Origin: Desmodesmus armatus
Taxonomy: Eukaryota; Chlorophyta; Chlorophyceae; Sphaeropleales; Scenedesmaceae
DNA: 64,000 bases
Reading direction: 5' to 3'
Assembly: GCA_007449985.2 (NCBI GenBank)
Contig: VIIQ02000571.1
Coordinates: forward strand, 248,001-312,000
Part shown: positions 40,501 to 52,500 of the stretch, one piece after another
Layout: each line of letters begins with the position of its first letter
Position numbering within the stretch: the stretch's first letter is position 1
Position numbers and translations under genes: made by a program
The notes under the pieces: generated by a model
The model's input: the letters and a program-made list of their open reading frames with translations, nothing else
The model's database searches: none
Told to the model about the DNA's origin: nothing

Positions 40501-43500
40501 CCACCGGTTGAGCTCAGCCTGCAGAGATGTCAGCGTGTACGCTGCAGCAGTGGCAGGCAGGGAAAAACACAACACAACACCATCAAGGGGTGCCTGTGCC
40601 ATCACATGAGGTGTGGTATCGCTGCTGATTGACCCAGCATGCAGGTCGCCTACCCAACACCACACCAGCACCTCTCCACGCTGACATGCACGGTGCCGTA
40701 CAACACCACACATCAAATGTTGAGCTGCAGCAATGTGTTCAGTTCACAATTGTAATGCAATACCACCCACGCGTGCTTCATAGCTTGCCCTCCCTGCCTG
40801 CTACAGGCTGCGCTGCTGCCCAGCTGCTTCACCAAGACCAACATGATAATGGTTTGCTCGGCTGCAGCACTTTGTCATGTTCAAACTGTCTTATGGACCA
40901 CCCACATGTACTTCAATTGTACTCTTACTCGCTGCTACAGCCTGCGGCGCTGCCTGGGTGCTTCATCTGGACCAACATAAAGAAGCAAGTAATATGCTGC
41001 CCCACCTGCTACAGGCTGCACGCCGCCGCCGCCACTGAGGAAGCTACTGCCACCACACCACACCACACCACACAACCGCCACCACCAGGCTGACATGCAC
41101 TGTGCCTTGAATCACAACATGCAGCAGTTTCTCAGGTTCAGAGTTGTCCTAAGAACCACCCACATGTGCTCCACAGCATTCCTTCCCTCCCTCCCTGCTA
41201 CAGGCTGCGGTGCTGCCTGGGCCCTTTGTCAAGACCCCCGTGACGATGGTTCCCTCCCCCACCTGCTACAGGCTGCACACCGCCGCCGCCACTGAGGAAG
41301 CTACTGCCAGCACCTCCCCCAGGCATCCCCTGTGCCGCCTGTGGCCCTGAGTGCACCAGGCTGAGCTTGGCCCACAGGTAATCCTCCATGGTCACCAGCA
41401 GCTTGGGGTTGTGCTTGGTCAGGGCATCCAGTGCGTTGCTGTGGCCAGCCATCAGGCAGCACACCAGCAGCTGGAAGTCCTGCTTGATGGTGGGCTGCAG
41501 TGGGCAGGGTGACAGAGGCAAGGAGTCACAAGGAGTGTCTTTTCTTGAGTGTGGAGTGTCTTTGCCTGATAAGGTCACCTGATTGTTGTGGTGTGGCCGG
41601 CCGGGGAAGCCCCCCCCCCTGGTAACCGCAAAATTAGGAGGAGTTGCACCAAAAGTAGACTGCGCATATCATTCAAGTCACACATTCAGTGTTGCACCCA
41701 CCCTAGGTGAGCCGCACCTGCTTGCTGTTGTAGCCGTGCAGGAGCCGCTCACAGTCCCCAGCCAGCTGCTGCCCGTGCTTGTCCCCAAATGAAGCCGGGT
41801 TGTCAAGCCAGTGCTGCAGCAGCTGCTTGACTGTGAGGCCCGTGGCCCGCTGCTGCACTGCATCAGACGCCTTCTCAGCAGCCTTCAGGGCGACTTCTGG
41901 CAGGCCAGCACGCAGGCTGAAGTAGATCTGTAAAACAGCACCACCGACCATACAGTCGCAGTACAGTTGCGGTAGGATTACGGTACAGTGAGTGGCTCAG
42001 CAAAGCTCACGAGGCATCAACAAGAAAGCAAGATGGGAAGGGCACTGCAGGCAATGACACGTGGCAGGAATTGGGCTTGTAACTTGCGGATGAAGTTGGG
42101 TAGCTTACGTCTACTGGTATGTCAAGCTTGCTGGGATCTGCTTCTGTGTGGGAGCTGGCATGGAGCTGTTCATGATCAAAACCGGTTTCTATGGAACATG
42201 GGACGGGACTGAGCAGGCAAAGTTGTCAGCCAGTTTGGTTTATCAGGCGCAGGAAAGCTCTGTCTGTCCCGCTCAACCAGGTCCAGGTGAATGAACAACC
42301 GAAAGAAGGCAACACTGTACCTGTGCCCAAGCTGTGTCAAGCCCACCAGGCCCACCAACCAGGTCCAGTGGCCCCTTGTCCTTGTACTTCACCATGATGT
42401 ATGCCTGAAGAGAGAAGGGAGAGGGGGGGGGGTGGCGCCGGATACAACACATACCAGAGTAACACAATGAAAGCGTGTTCTTTGTGGGCTTGAGTCATCC
42501 CCTCTGTGGCCCACACACTGTGATGTATGCCTGCAGGGAGACCAACCAGCTTACAAGCCAGCCGCCACATGTGTGCATACACACCACCCGCCGACTGTGT
42601 GTTGAGATGTGCGCAACAGCAACCATCTGCAACACGACCAATGCACAACCCAACTAAAATGGCTGCAGCATGTCAGCAACAGGGCCTGCACAGCAGGATG
42701 GACACAACTAGTGAAGTAAGACTACCAACCATATGCAATGCACACACTGTTTCTGGTGCCTACGGGCACTGCCCAGATGCAGCATGCACAGTAGTTGAAA
42801 TTGTGCCAGCACACACATGCTGGCACACGCCTGCTTGCCTGCCACCTACCTGCACGTCGCGCAGAGGGTCTGGGTCAGCACCCCGCTGCGCTGCGCTGCG
42901 ATTGCGGCTGATCTGCCCCAGCATGAAGCGATGGAAGCCTGACTGGAGGTGACTCCGCGCACCCTGCACGGCACAATCGGCACACGAAACAGAACATGTA
43001 AAGGGCACGAGCCAGGATGGCTGACATGAAAGGCCCTAAAGTCACAGCAGCACGTAAAGACCGCAGCACAGCAGAACACAGCGTGCACCTGTCCCCAAAG
43101 CTGGTTCACAGTTGATGCCTTTGGCGCAGGGAGCGCCCTGCTTGTCCTGCTTGTGCCTGCTAAATCTCCTCAAATATGCCCTGAAGGCGGCACCTCACAG
43201 GCTGTTGCACGCCCCATGCAGTACATTCTTGGTGGGCAAGCCTGAAGATGCGCCTGTGCTGGCCAAACGTACATCACAAATGTGCCATGGTGTTGCCCCT
43301 CATCCGCACATGCCTGCATCTGCCTTAACAAACGCTATGTCCGCTGCAAACAAAACCCTCACTCAGCACAACAGGCAAACCCCAGCACAGCAGGCAAACA
43401 CGCGACGCCACGCCCACGACCCTGTAGCACTGACCTGTATCAGCGACTCGATGTACAGCTGTGGTTGATCTGCAGGAGACAAGCCCCGGGCCTGTGCCTT

Positions 43501-45175
43501 GGACAGGATGTCTCCCAACAGCTTCCAGCAGCTGCTCATGAGTGTGGTCGGCTGCTTGTCCTCGTACTGTTCACATGCAGCACCAAAGGTGCTGATAGAG
43601 TTGATGGGCTGCTTGGCGGCCACTGCTGCATTCAGGTTCTTCAGCGCGCCAACGTATGCCTGCTCCTTCGGTCCCAGCTTGGCGCCACCAGCAAACACAA
43701 CTGCAGGAGCAGCAGGAATCAACAACGTAGCATCAATTACTGATTTCAGCACAGGCGCTCCCCAGAGCTGACATTAGCCTGCAGAAGGCGTACAGTACCT
43801 GCCAGTGACAGCTGACACTTTGGTGACTGATGCTCCCGACTCATGCAGGCTCACAAAAGGTATGTCTGATCAGCACCTGCACCCCAGCATGCATGAGGGC
43901 ACTTACTGAGCTCGTTGGGCGTAACACTGCCAAAAGAGAGGCCTCCGGCTGATCTTGAGGCATCACCCAGGCCTGAGACGGGCGCCACTGCACACAGGAC
44001 GCCCTGCTTGTCTGCTGCCCACTCCCGGTGTGTGCTGTCCTCGTTGCGGTGCTCAAAGGACATGATGGTCTCTTGCTGGCACTCCTGCGCACATGCATAC
44101 ACCACACTCAGCGTCAGCACACCAACGGCCCCCACATACAGCAGTCCTGCAGCTTCGCTACCAGGCCAATGCTCTGTGGTCCGCTACACACCATATATGC
44201 CCTGCATGCCTTCTGCTGTCTAACTGACGCCTCAAGCAGCACTATTAGAGGGCCCCAATGAGGTTCCTGCAGTACTGTCCGCCTGCTGCATGCTTGTGCA
44301 AGGTGTTGGGGCATGTGCAGCTTTGCAAGGCCATGCGTGTTAGAGTCAAGTAGGCTGGGATGCAGCACAGGGCACACCTGTATTGCAGTAAGGATGGTCA
44401 TGCTCTGTATCTCGCCCAAGTAGTCATCTGTGCTGTTGGTGTCTGCATGGAACACGTCCTCCACTGTCGGCACCATCAGCGCCTTTGCCTCTTGGCCCAG
44501 CCTGTGAAGGAAACGCCACGTCGCCACATCAGTAGCACGCAGAGACAGCCTCTAAGTGATGTTGCACATGGGCATGTGCATGACATAAGACTGCTGCTCA
44601 GGCAGCATAGCCCGGCAACATGCCGGTTGCAGGCTGGCCATCACCACTGCTGCAGTCGGTGCACAAAGCAGCACATGCGTCAACAGAGAGGGCCCCCACG
44701 TCCCAGACTTGCTGGACGCATGTTACTGCTCCTGCTGCAAGTGGCCCTTGGCAGGCTGCGCAGGACTCAGTTGAGCGGGCCTTTTCTGCTGCACAGACTG
44801 TGCACGTCCGCACATGCCTTCTGCCTGAGCTGTTCGCCCCGCTGCCAAGGGTGCTGCATATACCTGGAGCTGTTTTCATTCCTGTGGACCCCTAAATACT
44901 GTCTGCGCTGTATCCATCAGAGCAAATGTGGCAGTGCCTTGTCAACACACACACCTGCCGCCATTGAAGCCATGGAGGGCCAGGATCCGAGTTGCTGCTG
45001 CCTGCTCCTCGTGGCTGCGCAGCCTGCTGGTGCGGGCCTGAGCTGACTTTGAGACGTGCAGCAGGTTGAGCAAGTCCCGGTCCATCTTGGGGTAGCCATG
45101 CCTGCCCTGCTGCACTGCGTCCCCTGTGACCTGCTCAAGGGACAGCCACTCCTGCTGCTCCTGAACAGGTTGCAT
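37519..45175 (-). CDS. NUP93: Nucleoporin Nup93 (Nic96 family), nuclear pore inner ring
   Basis: About fourteen exons. Nup93/Nic96 is a scaffold of the nuclear pore inner ring, an alpha-solenoid that anchors the Nup62 complex and Nup188/205. The start at 45175 (MQPVQEQQEWLSLEQVTGDA) precedes the N-terminal helices RDLLNLLHVSKSAQARTSRL and EEQAAATRILALHGFN. Family-typical segments follow: ADTNSTDDYLGEIQSMTI, SFEHRNEDSTHREW, QPTTLMSSCWKLLGDILSKA, HRFMLGQISRNR, IYFSLRAGLPEVALKAAEKA, LLVCCLMAGHSNALDALTKH, LVTMEDYLWAKLSLV, LRAELNRW-like LQAELNRWDSKYYTQNG, LLTDPLAKAFRVDGIHLVIA, TDSITALQYYMLAA, QPDEARELFLAAGK and the C-terminal LKFLPSEQARVETCRASIKQ to MCAREVGM. Most joins were checked by splice motif and frame, not every base. 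Several introns contain duplicated copies of exon ends. Confidence 0.9.
39540..39720 (-). repeat. Duplicated Nup93 exon start
   Basis: The exon starting NQVLECPTETLSEADRPDLA has a degraded second copy about 110 bp upstream on the minus strand, reading EQVLGCLTEAQSEPDRPN before losing the frame. Confidence 0.65.
40795..41312 (-). repeat. Repeated copies of a Nup93 exon end in the next intron
   Basis: The end of the exon encoding GAGSSFLSGGGGVQP and its donor (41256-41312) recurs at 41001-41054 with the same CACCTGCTACAGGCTGCAC and CCGCCGCCGCCACTGAGG core. Shorter related pieces with CTACAG-CTGCG-GCTGCC lie at about 40798 and 40936. The spacing suggests successive tandem duplications of about 130-260 bp. 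Confidence 0.7.
42390..42545 (-). repeat. Duplicated Nup93 acceptor region
   Basis: ATGATGTATGCCTGAAG at the start of the exon AYIMVKYKDKG is echoed by GTGATGTATGCCTGCAGG about 130 bp upstream on the minus strand. The second copy quickly loses similarity. Confidence 0.45.
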
Positions 45176-45647
45176 ACTGGGCACGGCGTTCTTGCCAGCT
45201 GTATATTAAGAGTTTATATCAGACACCAGATTGTGCAGGGGTAATAGGAACAACAGAGAGAGGGTTGATCTGGACAGCAGTTCTGACACTCTTCTCTCTA
45301 GTGGTTGGCGCAAACGAGCACGAGACTTACAAAGCACTTCTGCATGAAGCAAAGCTAGCGATGGCAAACCCAGATGAACTGCGACACATGAAGTGCAGAT
45401 CAGACGTCATATTTGAACCGCCGTGCAGTTGCAGACGTGACAGCTGCAACCTGCCAGGCCATCATAAAAGTCAATCAATTATTTCTATTGGCCACAAGCT
45501 GCAGCTGCCGTATGACTGCTGCCGCTATTGCTGCTGACTATGTTGTGTGCTGTGTGTGCAGCCGATTGGAGCCAAGTTCCAGACTACCCCACCAGCGGGT
45601 TCCCTCTCATTGAGGCGAAATTCAGCACAGCAAAACGTTAATGGCAA
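45176..45647 (+). other. Promoter region of Nup93 with unresolved coding-like frames
   Basis: Between Nup93 and CFAP263 the plus strand has two overlapping coding-like frames. VGANEHETYKALLHEAKLAM with NPDELRHMKCRSD runs from about 45300. In another frame, AVADVTAATCQAIIKVNQLF runs to AAAIAADYVVCCV (45413-45613). A short or frame-changing intron could join them, but no single GT..AG pair is compelling. No family is recognised. The DNA also carries the start region of Nup93 on the other strand. Confidence 0.3.
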
Positions 45648-48600
45648 CTAGCCTCGAGCTGCACTCGTGCTGACTGCTGCAGCGCGGGCTCTACTGCTGC
45701 CAGCACCAGACGGCGACCGCCCTGCTCCTGTACTGCTGCTGCCGCCACCAGAGGCGGACTTGCCCCGTGCTGCTGACGCCTGCGCGACATCTATCTTGCG
45801 CTGCCAGTCTGCTGCCTCCTTCTGCAGCTCTGCCACTTGGGCCTTGAGCTTGATGTACTCAATGATTTGTGGCTGCTCCCTGCAGCCAACAAGCAATCAG
45901 CAGAGGAGCAGCAAACACAGCACAGCAGCATGTTTGAACACATCAACAGACAGTTTGCCTTGCAGCACTCGCGTGGATCAGCAGCTGCATCATCTGCCTG
46001 GAGACTCCCTATCGTACAACACGCGTGTCACCTTCCTTCAGCAAATGGACCTGACCAGTGCCGTCAACAGCACCTCGAGCCCGCAGAAAGCACTGCACCG
46101 GCGACCCAAACTTACGCGTCCTTCTGCTGCGCCTGCAGCTTCTTGAACGTGGTGGCCGCCTGTGAGGACTGGCTGGCAGTCTTCTGGAAGTCCGACTCAA
46201 AGCCGTCCAATTCCCGCTGCTTGGTGCTGATCAGCGTGCGCAGCTGCGTGCCCTCTGCCATCAGGCTAGACAGCCGGCTCTTGACATCATTCAGCAGCTG
46301 TCCAGAGCAACAGCAAGCACACACACACAAGCGCACAAACTCAGGCGTCAGTGCCCTACCATACGTGCGCTCAGACAGTGGAACCCCTAACCCACCACAC
46401 ACCAACCCCAATCACAACATGCACTTGCTAACCGCTGGGCGTAATGCAGCCGCACATCAGCCTCACCTATCCTCCAGCTGCAGTTAGCTGGCTGCACCTG
46501 GTGTTTGCACAGCATTCACAGATGTGCAGCGTGCCTCACCTGCACAGTTTTCCCAGTTGAAAGCTTGAGCTGCAGGAGCTCCTTGTTCTTGCCATCGATG
46601 CGCTCAAAATACTGCTGGTTTTCGATCTTCAGCTGCTCAAAGTCCACCAAGTGCAGAACCTGCACAAGCAATAGTGGCAGCAGCAGCATGTCCTTGCAGG
46701 CTCGCTGGCTTGGCTCACGACCTGACTAGCCGTGCAGTCTGCTGCAAGTCTGCTGCGTAATGCTTGTACCTGGCAGGGTGGCGGCTGCCTAGCTGCTACT
46801 TCCATCCAGCAACCGTTTGCTGGAGCTGCTGGGCCAGGTGGCCGCCAGCGGCTGTGAAGTTCCAAGGTTGTTGTCCCAGCTGGTCTACCTACAGGCTTGT
46901 TGCCCCTGCTAGTACATGCACACTGCCAGCCTGCTAACATTATTGTTCTTCATGTCAGGTGCGCACCTCCCCCATCTCCTCCTTGTGTGCCAGCTGTGCC
47001 TCCAGCTTGGCTATGGCTGCCTTGAAGGTGGTGTTCTTCAAGGTCAACTTCTCAATCAGCACCTCCTTGTCGTGAATCTGGTCCTCAAAGAACCTGACGC
47101 AGAACCATACAGCAGCCACCGTGCAGATCATGGGTTTTAAGATCATGCTGGGGGACATAAGGGTGCCGGCAGATGTGTCCTGTCAGTGATGCCTCCGCAT
47201 GCTGATGGCTTGCACAGTGTGGCATGTTGTGGTGTGCGGCATGATTGCCAATGCACTCACTTCATGATTTTCTCAGCATTGGTCTTGCCGGTCCTGGCGT
47301 CGTCAGCACCTGCAAGCAGCCACAGCCCAGGCTCACACGGTGCACAGCACTGAGGCTGAACCCAAGGATTGTGAGCACATGGCTCCCGCCTGGTGCGCTA
47401 TGCTACAACATGAATGCTGTGTGCCCTCACAAGGCAGCACCGGAGCTAGGTTGATGTCCTGCACCGCATCGATCCAGTCAGGAGCAGGGGCTCAAGGGGC
47501 GACCTGACCTGGCCGCCAACCTGTACAGGGCATGCCGTGTGAAGCTTGGGTCTACCCATCAACTGCTCACCGAGAATGACGTCCCGCTTGAACTCGTACG
47601 TCTGCTGCTTGGTTTCCTTGATGCGCATGTCAATCTCCTCCATGAGGGTCCTGATGTCATCCACATCCTTCTCACCATTCACCTTGGTCTGCAGGACACA
47701 TGCAGTGCAACACACGCTACAGGCAGTTTGGCACCTGGTGTATGCGCATGCTGTCAACTGTTCAATGACATGGTGCTGCCAGGTGCATGCGCATATCGCC
47801 GGTAGCAGTGGCGGCATAGCCTTCAGGCAGAGTCTGTTGGCAGCCGGCCATCCCTGGCAAGTCTGATGAGCACACGGGATGATGACCTCAGATGGCGGGC
47901 AGCATGCAGCTGCTGTAACAGCTGGCTTTTGCTGCCATAGCAATGGCTGTGGCACAGGGCTGTGCCCATCATCACCATGGACTTGCTGCTTGTGGCTCCA
48001 CTGCGCATCAACGTGCCCATGTGTTGGTCACCATGATGGCGCCTACCAGTGGCAGGGGCCTTCCCATGGTGATGCGCCAGATGCAACCCTGCTACGAGGC
48101 ATACATAAACAGAAACAAGTGCCCACCTCCTGGATTGCATCCTGCAGGGCCTCAACAGCCTGATTGACGAGGTCTCCCTTCTCATCGTCTGTTAGCCTTG
48201 GCAGCGCCTCTGCCTTTCCCTCCTGCTCCTTCCTTCGCCGCGTGCTCTTGGACTTCTGCATCCCAGTTGCAGGAGAGGGGGTAACAGAGACAAGCAGGTG
48301 CTGAGCAGCTGCTTGTGCATACCCAAAGCTGTCTGGCAGTGTTGCATGCCCTTGGCACACATGCCACATGGTGGCAGGTCTGCCAAGGTTCAACCTGGCA
48401 GATTGGTATGCAGGGCGCAGCCAGCTGTTGTGCAGGGGTTGTTGCTGCATGGCATGTCTTGTACCTGAGGTGCATTTCTGTGCATCACATGGTCGCAGAG
48501 TGCTCGACCAGCTGAGGTACGAGCAGGCCTATCTTGCAGCCTACCTGCTGACATTGAATGATGAGCCCCTGCTGCTCTGCCTGTGTACATCAGGGAAACA

Positions 48601-48888
48601 CAAAGGACGTCAGAGGCAGTGTTCAACTCAACCATATGATGTGTAAGCTTTCAATTGGTCCACCGGGTTGTGCTGTACCTGAGCAACAAACTCCTCCAGC
48701 AGCTCGTTCTCTATCTCCAGCAGTTCCACATCACGCGTCTGCAGCAGTCACCCTGGGTGTTGAGAGGAGCCCCCACAGTGCTTCAGCTGCTGTTGTGTTA
48801 CGATCAGACTTCCAAAGATGGTTACCAGCTGTCGCAGCCTCGCTGTCTGCTCATCAACAGCCTCCTCTTCTGCTTCAAGCTGGTCCAT
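45648..48888 (-). CDS. CFAP263: Ciliary coiled-coil protein CFAP263 (CCDC113)
   Basis: CCDC113/CFAP263 is an axonemal protein that, with CCDC96/CFAP184, links radial spokes and the nexin-dynein complex. About ten small exons give a continuous coiled coil. It starts at MDQLEAEEEAVDEQTARLRQ (48888), then TRDVELLEIENELLEEFVAQ, the basic KSKSTRRRKEQEGKAEALPR, TDDEKGDLVNQAVEALQDAI, DIRTLMEEIDMRIKETKQQT, GKTNAEKIMK and DKEVLIEKLTLKNTTFKAAI. The family signature HKEEMGEVLHLVDFEQLKIE follows, then NQQYFERIDGKNKELLQLKL and TQLRTLISTKQRELDGFESD. The tail ends EYIKLKAQVAELQKEA and a Ser/Gly/Ala-rich stretch. The HLVDFEQLKIENQ and NKELLQLKL blocks are diagnostic. Presence implies that this alga makes, or recently made, motile flagella. 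Confidence 0.88.
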
Positions 48889-49136
48889 GTCAGCACTCCT
48901 TATTGCACAGTCCTACAAGCTGGCAGCCAGCTAGTAGATGATATTACAAGTGTTTTGCAGCCAACTGAGCATATGAGAGGCCTCAAACCGAGCGGGGAGC
49001 TCTGCAGCTGCCGTGCAAGTCAAATCGGACGTGAAAGCGAAAGACAGAACGTCTTTTCGTTTTTGAGAGGTCTCTCTGTTGAGGAACTGAATGATGATCA
49101 GGCGTAAAGGCCTATGGCCAAAAACCTTGGAGATCA

Positions 49137-49152
49137 GTGACAAATTTGTCAC
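49137..49152. repeat. 16-bp perfect palindrome upstream of CFAP263
   Basis: GTGACAAATTTGTCAC reads the same on both strands and lies about 250 bp upstream of the CFAP263 start codon. It has the form of a dimeric transcription-factor site. No known ciliary-gene motif is claimed. Confidence 0.5.
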
Positions 49153-49475
49153 CGACTGCAGGCTGGCAACTCCTCTACTGATAGATCTGCCCTCACCCTG
49201 CTACATTGAAACACAAGCACCTTTGTCTCTAACTTCCTTCCCCAGCGCTAACAGCAAGGGCTTGCTGTGCATGCTGGCTGCTGCTGCTGACCTTTTAGCT
49301 GAGCCCTGAGTACCTGAGCAGCAGACCACCTAATGAATGTGCAGCGGACACAGGATGGTCCAACCTGTGTCGTACAGTGTGGGTACTGCAATCTGCAGCA
49401 GTTCTGTAGCCCTCAGCAACAACAATGCATGCTGCTTCCTCTTCCATTTGGGAAGCAGTCCGATTGTTAGTCGGT

Positions 49476-49480
49476 TTACA
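49476..49480 (-). terminator. Putative poly(A) signal of the PTB gene
   Basis: TGTAA on the minus strand, about 95 bases after the stop codon at 49574. Confidence 0.45.
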
Positions 49481-49573
49481 ATTGACGTGGACATAGTAGT
49501 GCGTCAACCGTGCACCACACGCAAAACCGCATGAGCCGCACATTCATCTGAAGCTCAGCACACCCCAAACTGG

Positions 49574-52500
49574 CTAGTAACCATACGGCGGGTAGCTGTA
49601 GCCGCCAGCTGGTGGGTAGCCATAGGCCGGCGGCGGGTAGGCGTAACCTGGTGGTGGCGGCGCCCCATACCCAGGGGGAGGAGGCGCCCCGTAACCCATG
49701 GGTGGAGGGCCCCCGTAGCCCATGGGGGGCGGGGGTGGTGGCCGGTGCTGGGGCGTCATGGTGCGTGGCCCTGGGTGGCTGCGGGAGGGTAGGCCTGCTA
49801 GGGACTCCCCAAGGGCGTCAATGGCCTGACGTGCTGCATCATTGTGTGCACGCTCGTAGTCATGGCCTGCAGACACACAACGAGTGGACAGCGCAAGCAC
49901 ATGCTAACCGCAAGCCGAGCCACCAGTGTGAGGGATACCTTTTTGCAGGCAGGCGTGAGAATGAGGGTGACTTTGGGGGTTTTTGTATGTGTGCATCCAG
50001 TTACTATGGTCGGCAGAACACTACCTTTCGCTGCCTTTCGCAAGGTGAGCCCAGGTGCCTTCACGCACCCAACGCATTGGTTCACATAATGACTCATAAA
50101 CACATCTGTACTGGCGCACTGTTTTGTATCCAGCACGACAGGGCATTCTTTTCTGTTGCCGCTATCAACACTATGTCCGCCCAGCCCTGACCAGTACACA
50201 TTGCAGCCACACCCTCACCAAGCTTTGACCTAGGACGCCGGAGCGCATCCCTCCAGGGCATGCATGTTAATGAACGTCACGATATGTATTGACACACGGC
50301 TTTTTCATTGCAGTTTCATGCTGGCCCCTCCCCTTCTCCCAGGGGCCCCGCATGCACTGGCAGAGCATCCATGAGTGGCAGTCCGAGGCCTCAAGGCACA
50401 AACCCATAGGCCCACCTGTGACCACCGGCCGCTGCTGTGAGTGCTGCTGCCTGTCACCAGCCTCAGCAGCTGCTGCCTTGCTGGGGCTGCGGCCATGCAA
50501 GTCAGCTGCATGCTGCTGCTGCCATGCACCGCCGCCAGCAGCACCCCCTGCTGCTGCCCCAGCTGCAGGTGACCGCTGCTCCGCTGCTGCCGCCGCCGCT
50601 GCTGCTGCTGCCGCAGGACCCTCGGGCTGCCGCAAGTAGTCCCAGGCGCGGTCCGTGTTGTTCCTGATCAGCAGGTCTCGGTGGCTTGACCAGTGGCAGG
50701 TCAGCTGCGCACAACAACACAACACGTTACTGGCTTGTTCTTGCAACAGCAACACAGACTGGACGTCCACAGGGCAGCTGACATGCGTGTTTGCTGTTGG
50801 TTGGAACGCATTTGCCAATGCTGCCCATAACGGTGCCCCAAAAGGTGCCCTGTCAGCTAGCAAACTGGGGCCAACTGGCTACAGCTGTGACTGCCAGCCT
50901 TATGTTGGTGACATGCGCTACCCCCCACCACGCAGGGGACATCAATACATACGTGATCATATGCCATCACTCAACCTGGCAGCTTTGTGCTGCCTTGCCC
51001 CCCACCTTGTTGCGGCTGTTGGGGTACATGCAGTGCCCGTCAAGGTAGTCCTTGGCCTGCTCTGCTGTGGCCTCATCAGGGTACTGCACCAGTGCCTACA
51101 GCAACGCCGACATGACACACACACGCTTCAGCGCTGTCCTTTATGTTCATGTCCTCTTCATCAAGGTTTTGCGCCATCCCCCACTTGGTTACCATACATC
51201 CTGACTGTACTGTTGGGATGCAAAGGCTGGCTGCAATCCAAACGTCACCGTGCGACACGCGTTGGGTTGTGTCCGAGAGTGCAGATTCGCAGTGTCCAGA
51301 AGGAGGGGCCAGCATGTGTGTCTGCACTGCAGTCGCCACACCCTGACCATGCCCCCAGGCGCACTCGGCACCATAGGCATCTGCATATGTCAGTACAACA
51401 AAGGCACCTGACAGCACCACATGCCAGTGTCTGTGTGGCTGCAGCACACCCACACCCGTACTTGTTATCAGCAACCTATGTGTTCAGCACACCTGCCAGT
51501 GGCCACCCTTGTCAAAGATTGTCATCTTGTGGACGTGCCCATAGGTCTTGAACACGGTGTGCAGCGCATCCAGCGTGGGTGTGTACTCCACATCATCTAT
51601 GTGCACCAGCAGCACGTTGCTTTTGCCGGAGTCCATGCCGCCACCCGCTGCGCCATAGTGCTGCTGCTGCATCATGCCCTGCCCTCCTGCTGCTCCCATG
51701 CCGGCCATCTGAGACGGCTGCACCACTCCCTCGCTGGGCAGGTAGGGGTTGGTGAAGTCCCTGCAGCAAGCAGTCAGTCCCATGCAGCAAGCACCGCGCT
51801 TGTCAGGCCCAGTCAGGATCTGCTTAGGCAAGCAGTCCCACCACGCACAGCCAACAACCAATTGTGATTGCCCACAACTGCGTGACAGCCCCAGTGCAGC
51901 TTCAAACCAATGCTTGGGCATGGGCTGGGCTCCCCTCCTGCATGTTTGTGAGGGACAGAGCAAAGGAATAGAACCAAACCCCCACAGCGTACACACACGG
52001 CCGTAACGGCGGGAGCACAGCCCTGCCCGGCTTGGACAGTGTCAAGAATGACCCTGCAGAACAATGCACGCCCCAGCCCAGTTACCTACTGCGTGCGCTC
52101 TGGCTGCGGATCGTGAGGTCCTGGTGTGCCGAAAAGCTGACTTTCATGGTGATCTTCCCTGGGTGCTGCGGCACCAAGTGCTCTGGCATGCTGCTGCCGT
52201 CCAGCAACTGCTGCGCCTCCTTTGCAACAGCGCCATCACGGAACTGCACCAGCGCCTGCAGTCACGTCAGCACAACAGGTGACATCATTCAGCACGCAGG
52301 CACAGGGCGTGGCAGCACTGGTATCAACGCCATGTCATGTCATGCATGTGTGTCCTGCAGGCCGACAGCCCAAGCTTGTGCTTGGCAGCAGATGGTGACA
52401 GCCACCCTGTCAAGGTGAGGTGCATGCAGATGCATGCATGGAGGCATGCCGTGCAAAAAACATCCTACTGCCCCTCTCGCTGCTACTGTTTGCGGTGAAA

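Larger units (their letters stand above)
48889..49573. other. Spacer between CFAP263 start and PTB end
   Basis: This spacer holds the CFAP263 promoter/5' UTR and the PTB 3' UTR. The only distinct element is a 16-bp perfect palindrome at 49137-49152. Open frames on both strands at 48931-49309 show no motif. Confidence 0.4.
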
